64,000 bases of DNA from Cryphonectria parasitica EP155 (GCF_011745365.1 NW_024468918.1:1206488-1270487), one strand, 5' to 3'. Numbered from the stretch's first letter, positions 46,621 through 59,193 are shown. The notes: generated by a model from the sequence alone, not told the origin. A program made the numbers and translations.

Positions 46621-48010
46621 GGATACGTGTTTAAAGGATTGTATTTCTTGCGCAGCGCCTATCTCCAATGCTTTGAAATGAATAAGAAGAATTGACAGGA
46701 GCTTAAGAGCCGGTCGCTTAATTGATAAAAATTGATGACCTTGATTATTGAACATCGTGTAGAAGGCACTCTAGGGGCTGTACAAATGGTAGAAGGGAAG
46801 ATGGTTCATTGTTTCCTATCTCAAAAAGGCGCCTTGCCAACTGCCCGTCTATATAGAAAGGGACAGTAGGCGCTAGTCCCAATTGGGACAGAAACACCAG
46901 TGACTCACCACTTGCCCTAGCTCAGTGAATGGCTAAAAGGTTAGTCACTATTTCCTGTGACTGCTGGCCTGGGGCCTCATATTTCATTCAGGCCCTATGG
47001 CTGCTGCCACACATCGTGTTAATGGGTCCTTGCCTTGAACCTAAAGGCCTCAACCATATATCAGATATAGAAAGTATATGAAGACTAAGCAGCTGGAAAA
47101 TTTGGAAATTACACAAAGATCCATTTAAACAACAATTAGAGAGATCAGTAATCTTTGTTACCGAAAGCAATACCACGCTTTCTAGCTAAAATATATGCTG
47201 GGCTTGCAAATCACGCTTCCTTGGTACCGACCATTCCTGCGCGGTTGATCTCCCTGACTCTAATATTGATATTTTTCATCACCAGATAAGTCTCTCTAAT
47301 GCAATTCGTAACTATGCTAAAGCGAATGATTTTCCTATTAAAGACGAGAGAAGTCAGACATCAAATCGTGAAAGCTGAGAGATTGCAAACCACGGACCTA
47401 TACAACTGTGCGGTCCAAGGCCAAAGGGTTTCTGGATGTTTCGATGATCCGCGTCGGATTCGGCTGGCTGTAAATCTTCCGGGAAAAAAACAATCCATTG
47501 GCGAAATAGAATAAGTGTCCACTGAAATAGCGGAAGATTGGAACAATTATAAAGCCCTTGACATACATCACGTGCAGGGTGCGATTCTTCTGAGACGGTC
47601 GATGCGACTTTCTGAGCTATTGATGAGGCTTCTTCGGACTTTGAGTAATAAAGCGCATACTAAAACATGTCCTGGATTTTCTTAAGTATGCTTGAACAAA
47701 ATGTCTCGAGTTGGCGTAGTTGAAAGTTTTCTTCCTAGCCAATATTGCATTCTTTCTCATGCAATATCATTGAATTGGGATCAACCACGTAAGGGGATTG
47801 GCTGAGGACAGTTGTCTCGTCATACTGAATATCACATTTACGCAATGACCGACTCTACAAGTTTTTATGATCCTTTGGTAGGGGTTTCGAATTTGCACAA
47901 AGTGCCGACACATGATCCACGGCCCAGCGCAAGAGGTCCAAGATGAAGCGATAGCATGACGGGGGCAACAACAACAACAGTATCTATTGCAAAAAGAAGC
48001 AAATAACAAT
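46621..48010. other. Gene-free spacer
   Basis: 1.4 kb of AT-rich DNA between the hemerythrin-like gene and the 3' end of the PKS pseudogene. Short frames on both strands have no coding character. No tRNA, repeat or element was recognised. Confidence 0.4.
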
Positions 48011-51000
48011 TTACGAATGAATATATCCCATATCTTTCCAAGACGCGACATACCTGCGAGCGATGTCAAACCCCACGGGTCCCATTCCCGCCATCGTCGG
48101 AGAGTGCTCCTGGGCCTTCGCTGTGTCCAAGATCAGACCGCCACAGGACATCCTCTCAAAATTGTGATAAAGGAAATCAATAAGCTTTTTAGCCGGATTT
48201 TCGGCCTCAGTTGACAGTGGCGAGGAGCGTACACGTTTGCACCATTCCCGGAATGGGATGATGTTGCAGGGCGGAATGCCGAGGGCATCCGCCAACACAG
48301 GCGACATCTCCTTCCAGGGCTAGCCGACGGGGTTATCGATGTGATAGACAGGATAAAAAGGTTTCAGAGCTCCATCATGGTCTCCAATGGCGGCCAGGTC
48401 GACTATGGCACGGGCACACTTGTCCACCGGCACCCATTGTAGAACCCCGTCGAAGTCGGGCCACACCTGCAGCGACTGGGCCGACTTGACTAGGAAGGCG
48501 AAGTGCTCTACGGGGTTCCAGAAGCCGGTCCTGCTCGAACCGGCAATCTGGCCACGCCGCACGATCATAGTCCGGAAGTGCTCAGAGTGGTGTTTGTGCA
48601 ACGTCTCTTCCAGCCAGCGCTCACATACCCACTTTGCTTCGCAGTAGCCAATAGGCATGGCTGCGGAGAGAGGGAATCTCTGCTCCCGAACCCGAGGACC
48701 CTCTGCGAGCCCGACCACACCGATGGAGGATACAAGCTGTAAACCAATACGCGGTGCGCCCTCGCGGCTGGCCATATCTCGTGCCAGGTCGAGCAGGTTG
48801 CGGAGGGCTTGAAATTGAGGTTCGAAGGCCCGCAAGGGGCGCGTACCGCTCATCGGCCAGGCATTGTGAATTATATGTGTTACATTTTGTTGAAGCCAGG
48901 CGTATTCAGATGCCGGAATTCCAAGGCCTGGCCTGCAAGTGTCGGCTTCGATCACGCGAAGCTTAGACCTGGCATGGCGCAATAGCTCAATAGCGCGCGA
49001 GGCAAAGGCTTGGAACTGACGCTGCTGCGCCGAGATGCTGCTACTGCGGCGATTTATGCAGACCACCATCTTGACCCTGTGATTCTCAGCAAGCTCGGTG
49101 ACCAAGTGCGATCCCAGGCTCCCTGTACCACCTGTGACGAGGACGACAGCGTCATCTTTGCTACTATCAGCCGAGGCCGTCTTGATGGCAGGCAATATCT
49201 TCTCATCTGGCACTAACAGCCCAGTTACTTGTGAATTGCTTGACATATCTCTCTGCTTCTTCGAGTCGAGCCGCCTCTGCACAAGTATCGAGCTGCACAG
49301 CCTTAGTCTCACGCGAAGGAAGTGGCATGAGAGGCACGCTGAGCTCTTGGGAAATGATAGGTAATGGTGTTGCTAGAGCTATGATAACCTTCTGAAATTG
49401 GTTTTCAGGCAGCGCCCCATCAGTCCAGTCAACACGCCCGAACCCGGCAGCATGAAGCTTGCATTCCCAGTGCGGGCCAGAGACGATAGCATGCTTCCGG
49501 TCGTCATCGAAAAGCCACCACCCCTCGAGTAAACCGAAAATAAGATTAACAAAAGGAGCAATCTCAGTCATCTCGAGCATCATAAAGAAATCCATTAGAG
49601 CTTAGAGCGCTAAGCGATGTAACGAGATTATGAGTTGCATGAATCGCATTGCTAGCTAGAATGATATGATTGTTTCGCAGCTTCTCTGCTAGCAATTCTT
49701 GAATGTTGTAGACTGCAAAACGTATAAATGGATAGAGTTTGCCCATCTGCCGGCGTGCATTGGCAACCATGGATGCTAAGAGATCTGTAAAGATGTATTC
49801 GATAGGAATATTGAGCGAGGCTAGGAACGGTGCGAGGACCCGGGTGGTTCCTCCTGTTCCGGAGCCTAACTCGAGTATTCGAAGCGTTTTGCCACCTATC
49901 TGATCTTGACAGCAGCGTACGCGGCTCACCAAATGATCAATAGTATCTCGCATCTAGCTGTAGTTCATACGGTTGAAGGTATGCTCGCAGTATAGCGCCT
50001 CGACCCGCCTGCGACCCTCAACGGAGCCAAGCAGGACGCTAATCCCATCCGTCTTACCGGTCAGCACACCAGCGAGGTGCTTTCCAGCATAGTACGTGAG
50101 GTTGTTAGCGATGGCAAACTCGGGATACAAGTCCAAGAGCTCCTGCAAGACGGACTTACTGGATATGCGTGGCGCTGCTATATGCGTACGGGTTATCTGG
50201 CTTGAAGCTGGGTCGATGTTGACAAGACGAGCGTCCCTGCTGAGGAAACTGAAGACAAATTCCATAAGCTGCTCTTGTTTGGGAGCAAATGAGACGCACG
50301 GCAGGACATCGCCTGCTTTGGCTGTTCGCAGAGGCCAGCCGAGCTCGTCAAAGGCCTCCAGAACGAGGGCGACACAGAGTCGGTTGGTGGCGGCAATGAC
50401 GACCTGTGCCGTGTTGTCAAGATGGTACTCGCGGATGCGCTGATCAGAGAGACTCTTAACGGCCTCAAAGGACTGCAGGATGTCGGCCAGTTCCAGTTTC
50501 AGACTTCTTGCGGACGCGTGCTTCAATTCGAATACCTCGCGAGGTGTGAACACACCCGTGTCGACGTCCTCGCTGCTGGTAGTCGTGCTATCGTTATAGT
50601 CCTCAAAGCCGTTTTTTTTCATCCTGGTGGACGTTATATCCCACGGCATGGGCGGCCCCGGAACAATATGTACCTTGTCCTCATCACCGAACAAGGTGTT
50701 CGAGATGCACACTACAAAGCTGCGGAAGGGATTTGCTCCCATAAGTTGCATCTGGTCGAGCGTGCACTCGAAAGCCATCCCAACCTCTCGAGCAAGCTCC
50801 ATGCCCATCAGAGAGTCGATGCCGAAGTCTGCCAGTGCCGAGTCGTCGCCGATCTCGCTAGCCTCAACGCCTGTTACGCTTGACACCAGATTTCGAACAT
50901 CATCAGTGATATCTGAGCGCTCCAGGCCAGTTGCAGACGTTTTCTCTGTTTGAGGAGCTGGTGGACCACCCTTTGCAACTCCACTACCGCCACCTGTATC

Positions 51001-53785
51001 GACATAGCTTCCAGGTTTCATCTGGCTCCAAGACAGCATCTGAGTGGCAAGGCCAACCCCATCCTTTTTAGCAGCTGCTACTAACTTCGACTCGTCAGCC
51101 GTCCATCTAGTCAGTAGCCTCACCATCGAAGCCTTGCTGACGCGGGCGTATTGGATCCCTAGCATGATCTCAGCCAGCATGCCGGTACGGGCATCGAAGA
51201 CAAACACGTCCGAGATGTAAAGCTTTTCTGTCTGGCGCTTGTGCCATGCAAAAACATGCCACGCAGCCGGGCCAGAGTCATCATTGTTATCGCGCTCCTC
51301 GCCAGCAGCCGCAGCGTGGGGTGAGCGCATGGACTTTTCACAGCCAGTGGCGAAGTACATGTCACAATCATCACGGTCCGTCATGCAGTTCACCCAGATA
51401 CCAGCGACCTGACTGAAGTTGTCACTCAGCGGGACATCGAGCCACGCGCCGCTCGTCGAGTGCATGCAGACGACGCGTCCCGCCGTCTCGCCGCGATATC
51501 CTACCACGGTCTTGACGCCGCGATACAGCTGATGATAGTGGACGATCTCGTCAAAGGCACGATAGACGTTCCGCCCTCGCAAAACATCCACATCGTTGTG
51601 GTCTTGGTCGATGTCCTCCACTCCGAGGCGCAGCAGATCTACGCACCGCTCGTAGCTGACAAGACGATCGAACCTGGCAAACTCAGCATGGTAGGTCGGG
51701 TCGGAGGCTGTGCGAATATGCAAACGGGCTTCTACATGCGTCTGGGGCTGGTTGTCACTGGGGCCAGATACGCTGGTGATCTTCCAATTCCACAAAAAAG
51801 TGCCGTCTTTTGTTCCTCCTTCCGTCGGCGAGCCACACCATCCGGGTTGGGTCCGTGCAAATTGGGGCATGATTGACCATATCAAGAACGACAGGTTGCA
51901 TGTTAGAGGCCTTCCAGTCGAGGTGGAGACTGAACAGCGCCTCTATAGCCATACTAACCTCCAAAGTGGTGCGGCAGATTGGTGCTGTCTGACGCAGCAA
52001 CGCCACACTATCGTAGAGTTTGAGGTCCAGTCCGACGAATGTAGATACTTGACCTCCAAAGCAGAGAATCACAGGCCGTTCCGCCTTGATCGCTCCAATT
52101 CCGACCTCAGTGGGACTGGTACAGGCGCGCTCCAGAGTATCGATGAGCTCGGCTGTTGAGCGGCAGCTGAAGACGAAAGCGTTGGCCAGGGATCGATTGG
52201 ACTGCCTGTTCATCTAGATTGAGAACTGGTCGAATGTGGCAGCAGGGTGGGACCTGATATACGCGGCAAGTTTGGCACAGTATACGCTAATGCTGTGGAC
52301 GTCAAGGCCGGCGATCCCGAAAGGGAGGCGCTGGGGAGTGACAGCATCAGTAATAGTACGCATCGTAGCCGATATAGTGTTGGTGACAGCCCCAGCCTGC
52401 GGGTTCTGCATCACAATGATGGACGCGTTCGAGCCTGATGCCCCGTAGTTGTTAATCAGAGCGGCTTTGCACTCCTGTGGCCACGGTTGAAGCGACGTGA
52501 CTACGTGTATCATATCATTCGGCTCAGCGGAGATATGATGGCTCAGGGTCGTGAAGCTGGCCTGAGGAGGAAGAAAGAAATCCACCTTGCATCATCACCA
52601 GAACCTTAATAAGCGAGATTATACCGCTTGCGCCCTCGGTGTGCCCAATATGACCCTTGACTGATCCAATAGGTAGACTTGTACGCCTGGATGGACCTGC
52701 AAGAGCCGTCCGTATACTCTCGTACTCAGTTGGGTCGCCGACTGGCGTTCCGGTTCCGTGTGCCTCTACAAATGATATATCAGGCGGGTCGAGATTGGCC
52801 GCAACGCCCCCTGCCAGAGCCGCCGTACATTCGCCAGAGAGAATATTTGGACACGCCGTGTGAATCGCTACGGCAGAGGCCGAGAAGGCAGTATCCAATG
52901 GCACTTTTACCATTCCCAGATTAGCATATTGCTCGTGGTTGGTCGACAGAGTGGGAAAGGGCTTGATTATAGGAGTTTCTCTTACTCGAGGGGCCTGTCC
53001 ATCCGAAGTATTGCGATACTTTTCCTGGTATAAAGCTTTTGAGGTTGCCCGTAGCCGTAAAGGCATTGGCACCGTAACATGCTACAGTGGAATTCAATAT
53101 ATTAGCAAGATGCTTTCACGTTGTTCCTCTAAAGCGCAAAGGAGTATCCAACGTCATCTAGCCTGGTCTTACCTGCGTGGTGCTCACAGTCGGCTGCACA
53201 AGCCCCCAAGTAGACACCGACGTGTTTCTTGTCACGTACGCCGTCTCGGTGATATATCCGGATGACTCAACAGCCTGATACGCCGCTTGCAGGAACAGAC
53301 GTTTTTGAGGATCCATAGTGGCGGCCTCTCTGGGGCTCTTCTTGAAGAATCTGTGGTCGAACTCGTCGACACCTTGCATGAAGTTGCCGTCCCATTTGCG
53401 CATGGGATCCTGACGATCCTCGCGGAAGAGCGTGTCCATCATCAACCGGTCAGGGCCGATCTCTTCGTGCTGAGACTCACCTGTCTGCAGCATGCGGGCA
53501 AAATCGTCCACATCATCCGCGCCCGCCACCTTAATGCTCATGCCTACTATGGCGATGGCCTCTTCTCTCGGTGCAATACGGGAACTGACAGCAACAGATG
53601 CTTTCGGGCTTTGGGTTCTAGGCCGCCTTCTCTGTGACCCTCCTCTGCCAAGATTACCTAGACCAACATCTTCACTACCAGCGTCGCCAAAGTGTAACAG
53701 CTTTCGGCCAAGTCGGCGCACTATTGTTGGCGGCACACAAGTGTCTGGACTTTTTTCCTTCTCCTCTCTTTCGTCACGTTGACTA
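48011..53785 (-). pseudogene. Decayed non-reducing PKS (KS-AT-PT-ACP-CMeT-R)
   Basis: Reading right to left: the starter-unit (SAT) domain is absent and similarity begins at [13 protein letters not shown] follows with [14 protein letters not shown] and MDPQKRLFL, then a frameshift near 53230; the nucleophile Cys codon is Phe (TTC, 52884-52886, context [10 protein letters not shown]), and about 70 residues are missing just before [13 protein letters not shown] 4-bp duplication shifts frame near 52575. TAG stops occur at 52214, 49954 and 48320; frameshifts occur near 51830, 49580 and 49220. AT keeps only [11 protein letters not shown]; its core and the N-terminal PT are deleted. PT C-terminal part, ACP (FGIDSLMGMEL), CMeT (ILELGSGTGGTTR) and reductase ([20 protein letters not shown]) remain. 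This is the architecture of methyl-orcinaldehyde-type synthases such as TropA. Clearly non-functional. Confidence 0.93.
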
Positions 53786-54446
53786 CTTTAAAGAACCGAA
53801 AATTTGAGTTGATTGAAGGCTGCAATACTAAATCCTACGGAGACACTTTATTTCTCTAGGTAGAGTCTGCAATTTGACGCCTGTCAGAACTTGGTCAGGC
53901 TGTGAGCGAATCCTTCGGCAAAAAGAATGCCTTGCCAATTAATTACAACCACAGCGCCCCGGCCGGCCCGAATCAAGAATTTGGTAGCACAAGTGTGCCA
54001 CCAGTCTTATCCAGGCAGGTAGAGAAGCGCGGGTGGCCGGCCTACTGGAACCGAGCAGAGTTCATAGCCAACCGGTTATCAAGGGATGGTGCTAAAGCAT
54101 TGTAAGGGAGGGATTTAGCTTTCTGCTCCAGATATATGAAATAGAACCGACTCTCATCAGAAGTAGCAAGTGACATAACCGTGGGATCTCTCATTGATCT
54201 GATCGAAGTTTCAACTTATAGACAACATATTCCCTAAGGACATGCTCTTTGATAATGCTGAAGGCAGCAGAGTGAACTCAATCATTTCGCAATCTGAAAC
54301 CTATTCAAACCTGTTAAGCTTTTTATCCCTCTGGGAAATGTGACTTATTCTATTGGTGATTGAATTAATTTGTTTAGAGTATAGCCTCTTTGTATAGAAT
54401 GGCAGTTCGGTCATCTAAAGCTGTGGATAGTCTGATGAAGGCTTCA
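53786..54446. other. Intergenic, lost SAT region
   Basis: This is where the N-terminal SAT domain and promoter of the PKS would be expected. I see no SAT-like motif on the minus strand; a 67-codon plus-strand frame at 53902-54105 has no family signal. Confidence 0.4.
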
Positions 54447-55948
54447 CTATGAGCTTGAGGCTCTAACTCTACTCTCCGTCTCGTCCTTTACTTGGCCAAT
54501 CATTTTCTCCACGTCGAAGTCCCACAGACTTCTGGTCCGCCGCTTGATCTCTGTCTCGATCGTTGTAGAGTCTTGTCGGGTTGCTGGGTATCTCCACTGA
54601 TAGATATCGCCCACGTCTCTGGAACTTTGTACTACCGCTTGCGAGCGCACAAGACGCAAAGAACTATAAGCCTGGAAGGCCGCTGAAATGGCTTTGTTCT
54701 TCCTGTCACCGTATTCTGGGGTAAGAGCTGCTGATCCCAAAGCTGTGGCTAGGACCAGAGCGTCCTCAACTCCCATGCAAGCCCCGGCTCCCATGAATGG
54801 GCTCATGGCATGGGCAGAGTCACCAACCAAACACACACGACTTCTTGCGTATGTTGACGCAGGATGGCGGGCCGTGTCGAATATACCCCATTTGGATAAA
54901 GTCTTGGGGAACATGCTCACTAAGTCTTGCACAGCAGGGCTCCAATTGTGGACAGCGCTCTTAACCTCGTCGCGCGTACTTGGCAAGACCATCTTGCTGA
55001 TATCCGGCCACTCTTGCGTATCATGGATGCCAATTACGACATTTAACAAGGTCCAGTTTGCAACCTAAGTCAAGTCAGTAACAAACCCAGAGTACTCGCA
55101 GTAGGGAAATCGCAAAACGCACGGGATATGATGTTATATGAGCGTTAGGTCCCAAGTGCATGCAATGATTATTCGCTTTATCATGGCCGAACACCTTCAC
55201 GCCATCTCCAATAGGCAATAAAGCGCGATAGACCATCTTATGGCTGTAATGTGCATGGGAGGCGGGATCACTCTCTCCTAACAGCAATTCTCGAGTTCTC
55301 GAGTGTATCCCATCGCAGCCCACCACTATACAATCTCCATTGTCAGGTCCATCAATAGTAGTGAAAAAAGGGAAAGGAACATATTTGGTTGGGACCAAAC
55401 GTACGAGCATCTGCCTCGGCCGTGGTGCCGTCCGTAAACCGCAGTAGCACCTTATCACTGCCCTCATCGATGTAGCTTTCCAACTCCTTGGAAAACTGGA
55501 CGGTATCAGGTGGTAGGCGGCTTGCCATCTGTGTCAAGAACAACGATCGGAGACACCCCCAGTAATCGGGCTCGCGAGTTGAGAGGCTGAACAAAAGGCT
55601 TTTTTCTTCGGACTCCGCCTCTTGTTTGGTCTGTGGGCTAAAACCGTCCCAATAGCGTTTTATCTCGTTCTTGGTGGCCTCACCAATTTGGCTGAGCGCG
55701 GCTAGCACGGAAGGGCTCAAGCGTGCCATGCAATCTCTTGCTACTGCTGTAAAGGCGAACGCAGCCCCGATCTCGTGCTGCGCGGAAGACCGTTCGTAGA
55801 TATGAACCTGAAAACCGCGGTGCAGAAGTCCAAGGGCTACCATAACCCCAATAATCCCGCCACCTACTACCGCTATGCTCGGGTAAGGCCCGTCGCCACT
55901 GGTGTCGCCAGCAGGCTTTTCATTGTGATTGTTCACTCTGGTGGTCAT
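54447..55948 (-). CDS. FAD-dependent aromatic monooxygenase (salicylate-hydroxylase / TropB-like)
   Basis: Three exons from the ATG at 55946-55948; introns about 55318-55402 and 55071-55127 leave the frame open. The N-terminus has IAVVGGGIIGVMVALGLLHR (GxGxxG FAD site). The intron join gives DALVGCDGIHSRTRELLLG, the DG motif of group A flavin hydroxylases. VCLVGDSAHAMSPFMGAGAC is the second FAD motif (GD). About 450 residues, the normal length. These enzymes hydroxylate phenols; TropB and SorC act by oxidative dearomatisation of the aldehyde made by a CMeT-R-type NR-PKS. The neighbouring PKS is of that type but dead, and this gene is intact in the same orientation, so it is probably its former partner. 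That link is inference. Confidence 0.88.
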
Positions 55949-56419
55949 TCTCGTCCTGTATCTCGGGAAGAGATTATTCGAGGCAATTGATCGTGAAAGA
56001 GATTTGGGAGTGCGTTGCGTAGGCCAAAAAAGTGAATCAACACCGAAGAAGGCGAAAATAAATGTTCTCTGGAGGCACGGTACTTTGTGAACTAATATTC
56101 TATAAATTTAGATCTTGTGGCTCTCCTAATAGAATCCAGCGCAGTGGTGTGGATGATACGCAGTCTCTTGACGCCCCCCGCCCCCCTCCTCAGGGGCTAT
56201 GCAACCTGTCCGGATGCGAGGATAGTTTCATTTTTCCGGCTAGTAATTATGAGCCGGATCCTCTCTTACCCTCAAAGTACCAGCGGGTTTGTTTTGCTTA
56301 GCGATTGAATTTACTTAAAGGTTAATTATGTTGAGGGATAATATTTTCAAAGCACAAGTCATCGTGTCTTATCCTTGAAATTCTTTTTTCAAACTGTCAG
56401 CATTGTACCTTGACACAAA
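55949..56419. other. Intergenic
   Basis: The promoter region of the monooxygenase and the upstream flank of the SDR stub. A C-rich run lies at about 56173-56192. Nothing else noted. Confidence 0.35.
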
Positions 56420-56590
56420 ATGCCCAGAAAGACAGTCCTGATCACGGGCTGTAGCGAGGGAGGCCTGGGGTTTTCACTGGCGCAAGCCTTCCAACGGGCG
56501 GATTTTCACGTCTTTGCCACAGCCCGAGACACAGTCAAGGTCGAGTCACTAACCAAGGAACCGCATGTCCGGAGATTCCTGGAAGACTAA
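56420..56590 (+). pseudogene. SDR fragment (AYR1-like N-terminus)
   Basis: A 56-codon frame with a good start reads RKTVLITGCSEGGLGFSLAQ, the cofactor-binding turn of the 1-acyl-DHAP reductase (AYR1)-like SDRs, then VFATARD, and ends at TAA 56588-56590. The other 200 or so residues, including the catalytic Tyr-Lys, are missing downstream. It is a truncated relic. The family is one often seen in metabolite clusters. Confidence 0.7.
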
Positions 56591-57442
56591 GGCTTGCTCA
56601 TAGCTCCTGTTAGCGAGATACATCACATTGCCAGCAACATTTACAACAATACGTAACTCACAAGTCCTCAGCAATACTGGCAAAGAGGTGCAATATGTTA
56701 TATCTGTTGTTTAAAATATTTCTCTACTCTGTATCGCATCAGTTGTTTGGAGTCTAGCAGCTGCTGGCTGCACCTGGATTTGGAGTTGATGGAGCTGTAA
56801 CTATGTATTTTTAATAAACTGGACAATTGAGTAAGCCAAATATAGTAGTAAATATATGCAAAGAAGCTAATCGTCTTGGCAGACGTACTTATAAAGGAGG
56901 CGGACCAGACTATCAACAATAGACACCTGCTTGGATCACGGGAAAAGCGCAGCAACATGGCAAATTACGGCCTTTATACCCCCCACCCCTTGTCCTGCCC
57001 ATGCCATAAAGCCTCAGCGCAAAAGGACTAAGCACTCGATATTCTTACGGAACCAGGCATTTATAAGGATTCGACGCTACATTGTCGGATACGGCATGTT
57101 TTCCGTGTTACCACTTCCTAGTCTGTCTTTTTGTTAGCTCCTGCATAGCGGCTTGCCCGTTCTAGATTAGTCTCATCCAGAGCCCCGACCCCAGCCACCG
57201 CATTTTTCCCTATCTAACTAAAATTCTCTTACCTTCGCCCCTCGTCGCCGTCTCCGTCTCCTCTTTCTTTCTTTCACATCTCCTCCTTCACATCTCCACC
57301 CCTAAATAATCCTGTCGAGACATCGGAATTTTTCCTCTGTCACTACGATCACGCACTTTTGTAAGTGCAGGCGCTGTGCACGTTACCCGATCTGTTGGAA
57401 TGGCGCTGGTGATCCTGTCGGAGCTGGCGTTGAACCGACAGG
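56591..57442. other. Intergenic
   Basis: AT-rich, then C/T-rich (57220-57320). No gene seen. It may include the distal promoter of the gene at 58090. Confidence 0.35.
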
Positions 57443-57861
57443 TTTCTGCCCGGAATGCCGTTGCTTATCCTTTCGTTGTCGCGTTAGGAGCTGGCATGTA
57501 TAGACAGATTGCTGCCTGAAATGCCGTTGCTTATCCTCATGACCGAGACCACCGCGACAGGACTGCTACTCATCGCCTCCGGCCGGTGAAAGCGCCTGGG
57601 TCTCTGGGAAGGTGGCTTCAGCCGGCTGTTGTTGTCGCATAGGAGCTGGCATGTAAAGACAGATTTCTGCTCGGGATGCCGTTGCTTATCCTTTCGTTGT
57701 CGCGTTAGGAGCTGGCATGTATAGACAGATTGCTGCCTGAAATGCCGTTGCTTATCCTCATGACCGAGACCACCGCGACAGGACTGCTACTCATCGCCTC
57801 CGGCCGGTGAAAGCGCCTGGGTCTCTGGGAAGGTGGCTTCAGCCGGCTGTTGTTGTCGCAT
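57443..57861 (+). repeat. Tandem duplication, 198-bp unit
   Basis: Copy 1 is about 57443-57640 and copy 2 about 57664-57861, at a 221-bp offset and nearly identical. Each copy includes two shorter internal units with ATGCCGTTGCTTATCCT. It lies just upstream of the next gene, so in its leader or promoter. Copies are not visibly RIP-mutated; the unit is below the usual RIP length. Confidence 0.88.
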
Positions 57862-58089
57862 TTGGAGCTGGCGTTGAACCGGGACAAGGACGGGTCAAGC
57901 GTTGCACTGACAGCCTCGTTAAACCCCCGCATCACTCGAGTCAAGGCTGCTCTGCTGCTGCAAGAAGCCTGGGTGGGTGGGAATCTTGCCAGACATTGTG
58001 CAAGGGCGCATTCCTCAGATCCTCAAGGCCTGTTGGTCCTGCCTCTGTTATGCGAATGATGGCTGACCCAGAATAGTGCGATCCTCGGT

Positions 58090-59193
58090 ATGGAATCTAG
58101 GACTACCCAGGGCGAACGCGATAAGCCGAACGACCGGCCAGACCGCGAGTGTATACAATCGGCCACCTCTAAGAATGACCACGCTGCCGAGCCGGACGAG
58201 ATCTATATGGAGACACGCACTACAATATCCTGGGCTGCAAGTGGTGATGCAGATGCGCAAGACGAGACAAACAGGCACCAGAGCATCGCTATGCGGCTAG
58301 TTGTGAGATGTCATACGCAAGAAAGAACTGCATCGTTCCGCCTGCGTATCAACTTGCGCAAGCGGGACTCGAGAAGATACACTAATCTTTATGTGTATAT
58401 CCCACCCGAACACATACGACGACTTGAACGCATTCTAGAGCTGGTGCCCGGCGAGGACGATACTGTCGCCCTTCGATTTGAACTCCATAAGCCGCCAGTC
58501 CTTATAGGGCCTCGTGCCGATCTCGAGACGACCCTGTCCCCTGCTGAGCACCCTACGGCGAAATGCCTACGGGAGCTTGCTGCACAGCTCGACATCCGTC
58601 TGCTGATTCCCAAGAGCGGGGACGATTCAAGGATGACCCAGGATTTGTTACGTGTCTGTCAGGCGTTTGCTCTGCCTGAGCCACCATTTATCGGCATTCT
58701 CAATGAAACGCCTCTTGCCTCTCTGTACGGCGGCCGCGGCGGCGTGATCGTGTCTGGACGAGGGGATTGGCCTCCACCCGCCGCCCCGGGGGCTCAAGAT
58801 GAGAGGCGACGTGCGGGTGGGCGGGCGCAAAAGGTTCGGCCGCCGAGCTATAACACTATAGCATCTGGTCCTCCTCCTCCTCCTCCACAACCCCAACAGT
58901 TTGCTAGCGCCGGCCCTAGTGATTCGAATAAGCGACGCCGTCTTGAGGACAAGACACAGGCGGGCGGGGATCGAGACGTGATTGACACCCAACAGATACG
59001 CGACCAACTGCGGGACAAGATCCGCGATGAGCTCCGCGACGAGATGTGGCATCAGCTGCGGGACCGTCAGGACGAGCTGCGACGCGAACTACGAGATGCG
59101 CTGCATGCCGGGCTCGTGGAGATGCGCGAGACATTGCTGTCTGAGCTTGAAGGTTATGTGCGAGGATACATTGATTCATCCCGGACAAGGTAG
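58090..59193 (+). CDS. Conserved-looking hypothetical protein with coiled coil
   Basis: One intact exon of 367 codons; I do not recognise the family. Residues 60-200 are mixed alpha/beta in composition (LVVRCHTQE, FRLRINLRKRD, LYVYIPPEH) and look globular. A Gly/Arg-rich and proline-rich linker follows (SGPPPPPPQPQQ), then a basic cluster NKRRRLEDK that could be a nuclear signal. The last 75 residues are charged heptads (QIRDQLRDKIRDELRDEM) and should form a coiled coil. Codon use is GC-rich, unlike the AT-rich repeat DNA to its right. An upstream in-frame start is not available. It could be a lineage-specific regulator or a gene carried by a repeat; neither is shown. Confidence 0.7.
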   Translation: MESRTTQGERDKPNDRPDRECIQSATSKNDHAAEPDEIYMETRTTISWAASGDADAQDETNRHQSIAMRLVVRCHTQERTASFRLRINLRKRDSRRYTNLYVYIPPEHIRRLERILELVPGEDDTVALRFELHKPPVLIGPRADLETTLSPAEHPTAKCLRELAAQLDIRLLIPKSGDDSRMTQDLLRVCQAFALPEPPFIGILNETPLASLYGGRGGVIVSGRGDWPPPAAPGAQDERRRAGGRAQKVRPPSYNTIASGPPPPPPQPQQFASAGPSDSNKRRRLEDKTQAGGDRDVIDTQQIRDQLRDKIRDELRDEMWHQLRDRQDELRRELRDALHAGLVEMRETLLSELEGYVRGYIDSSRTR

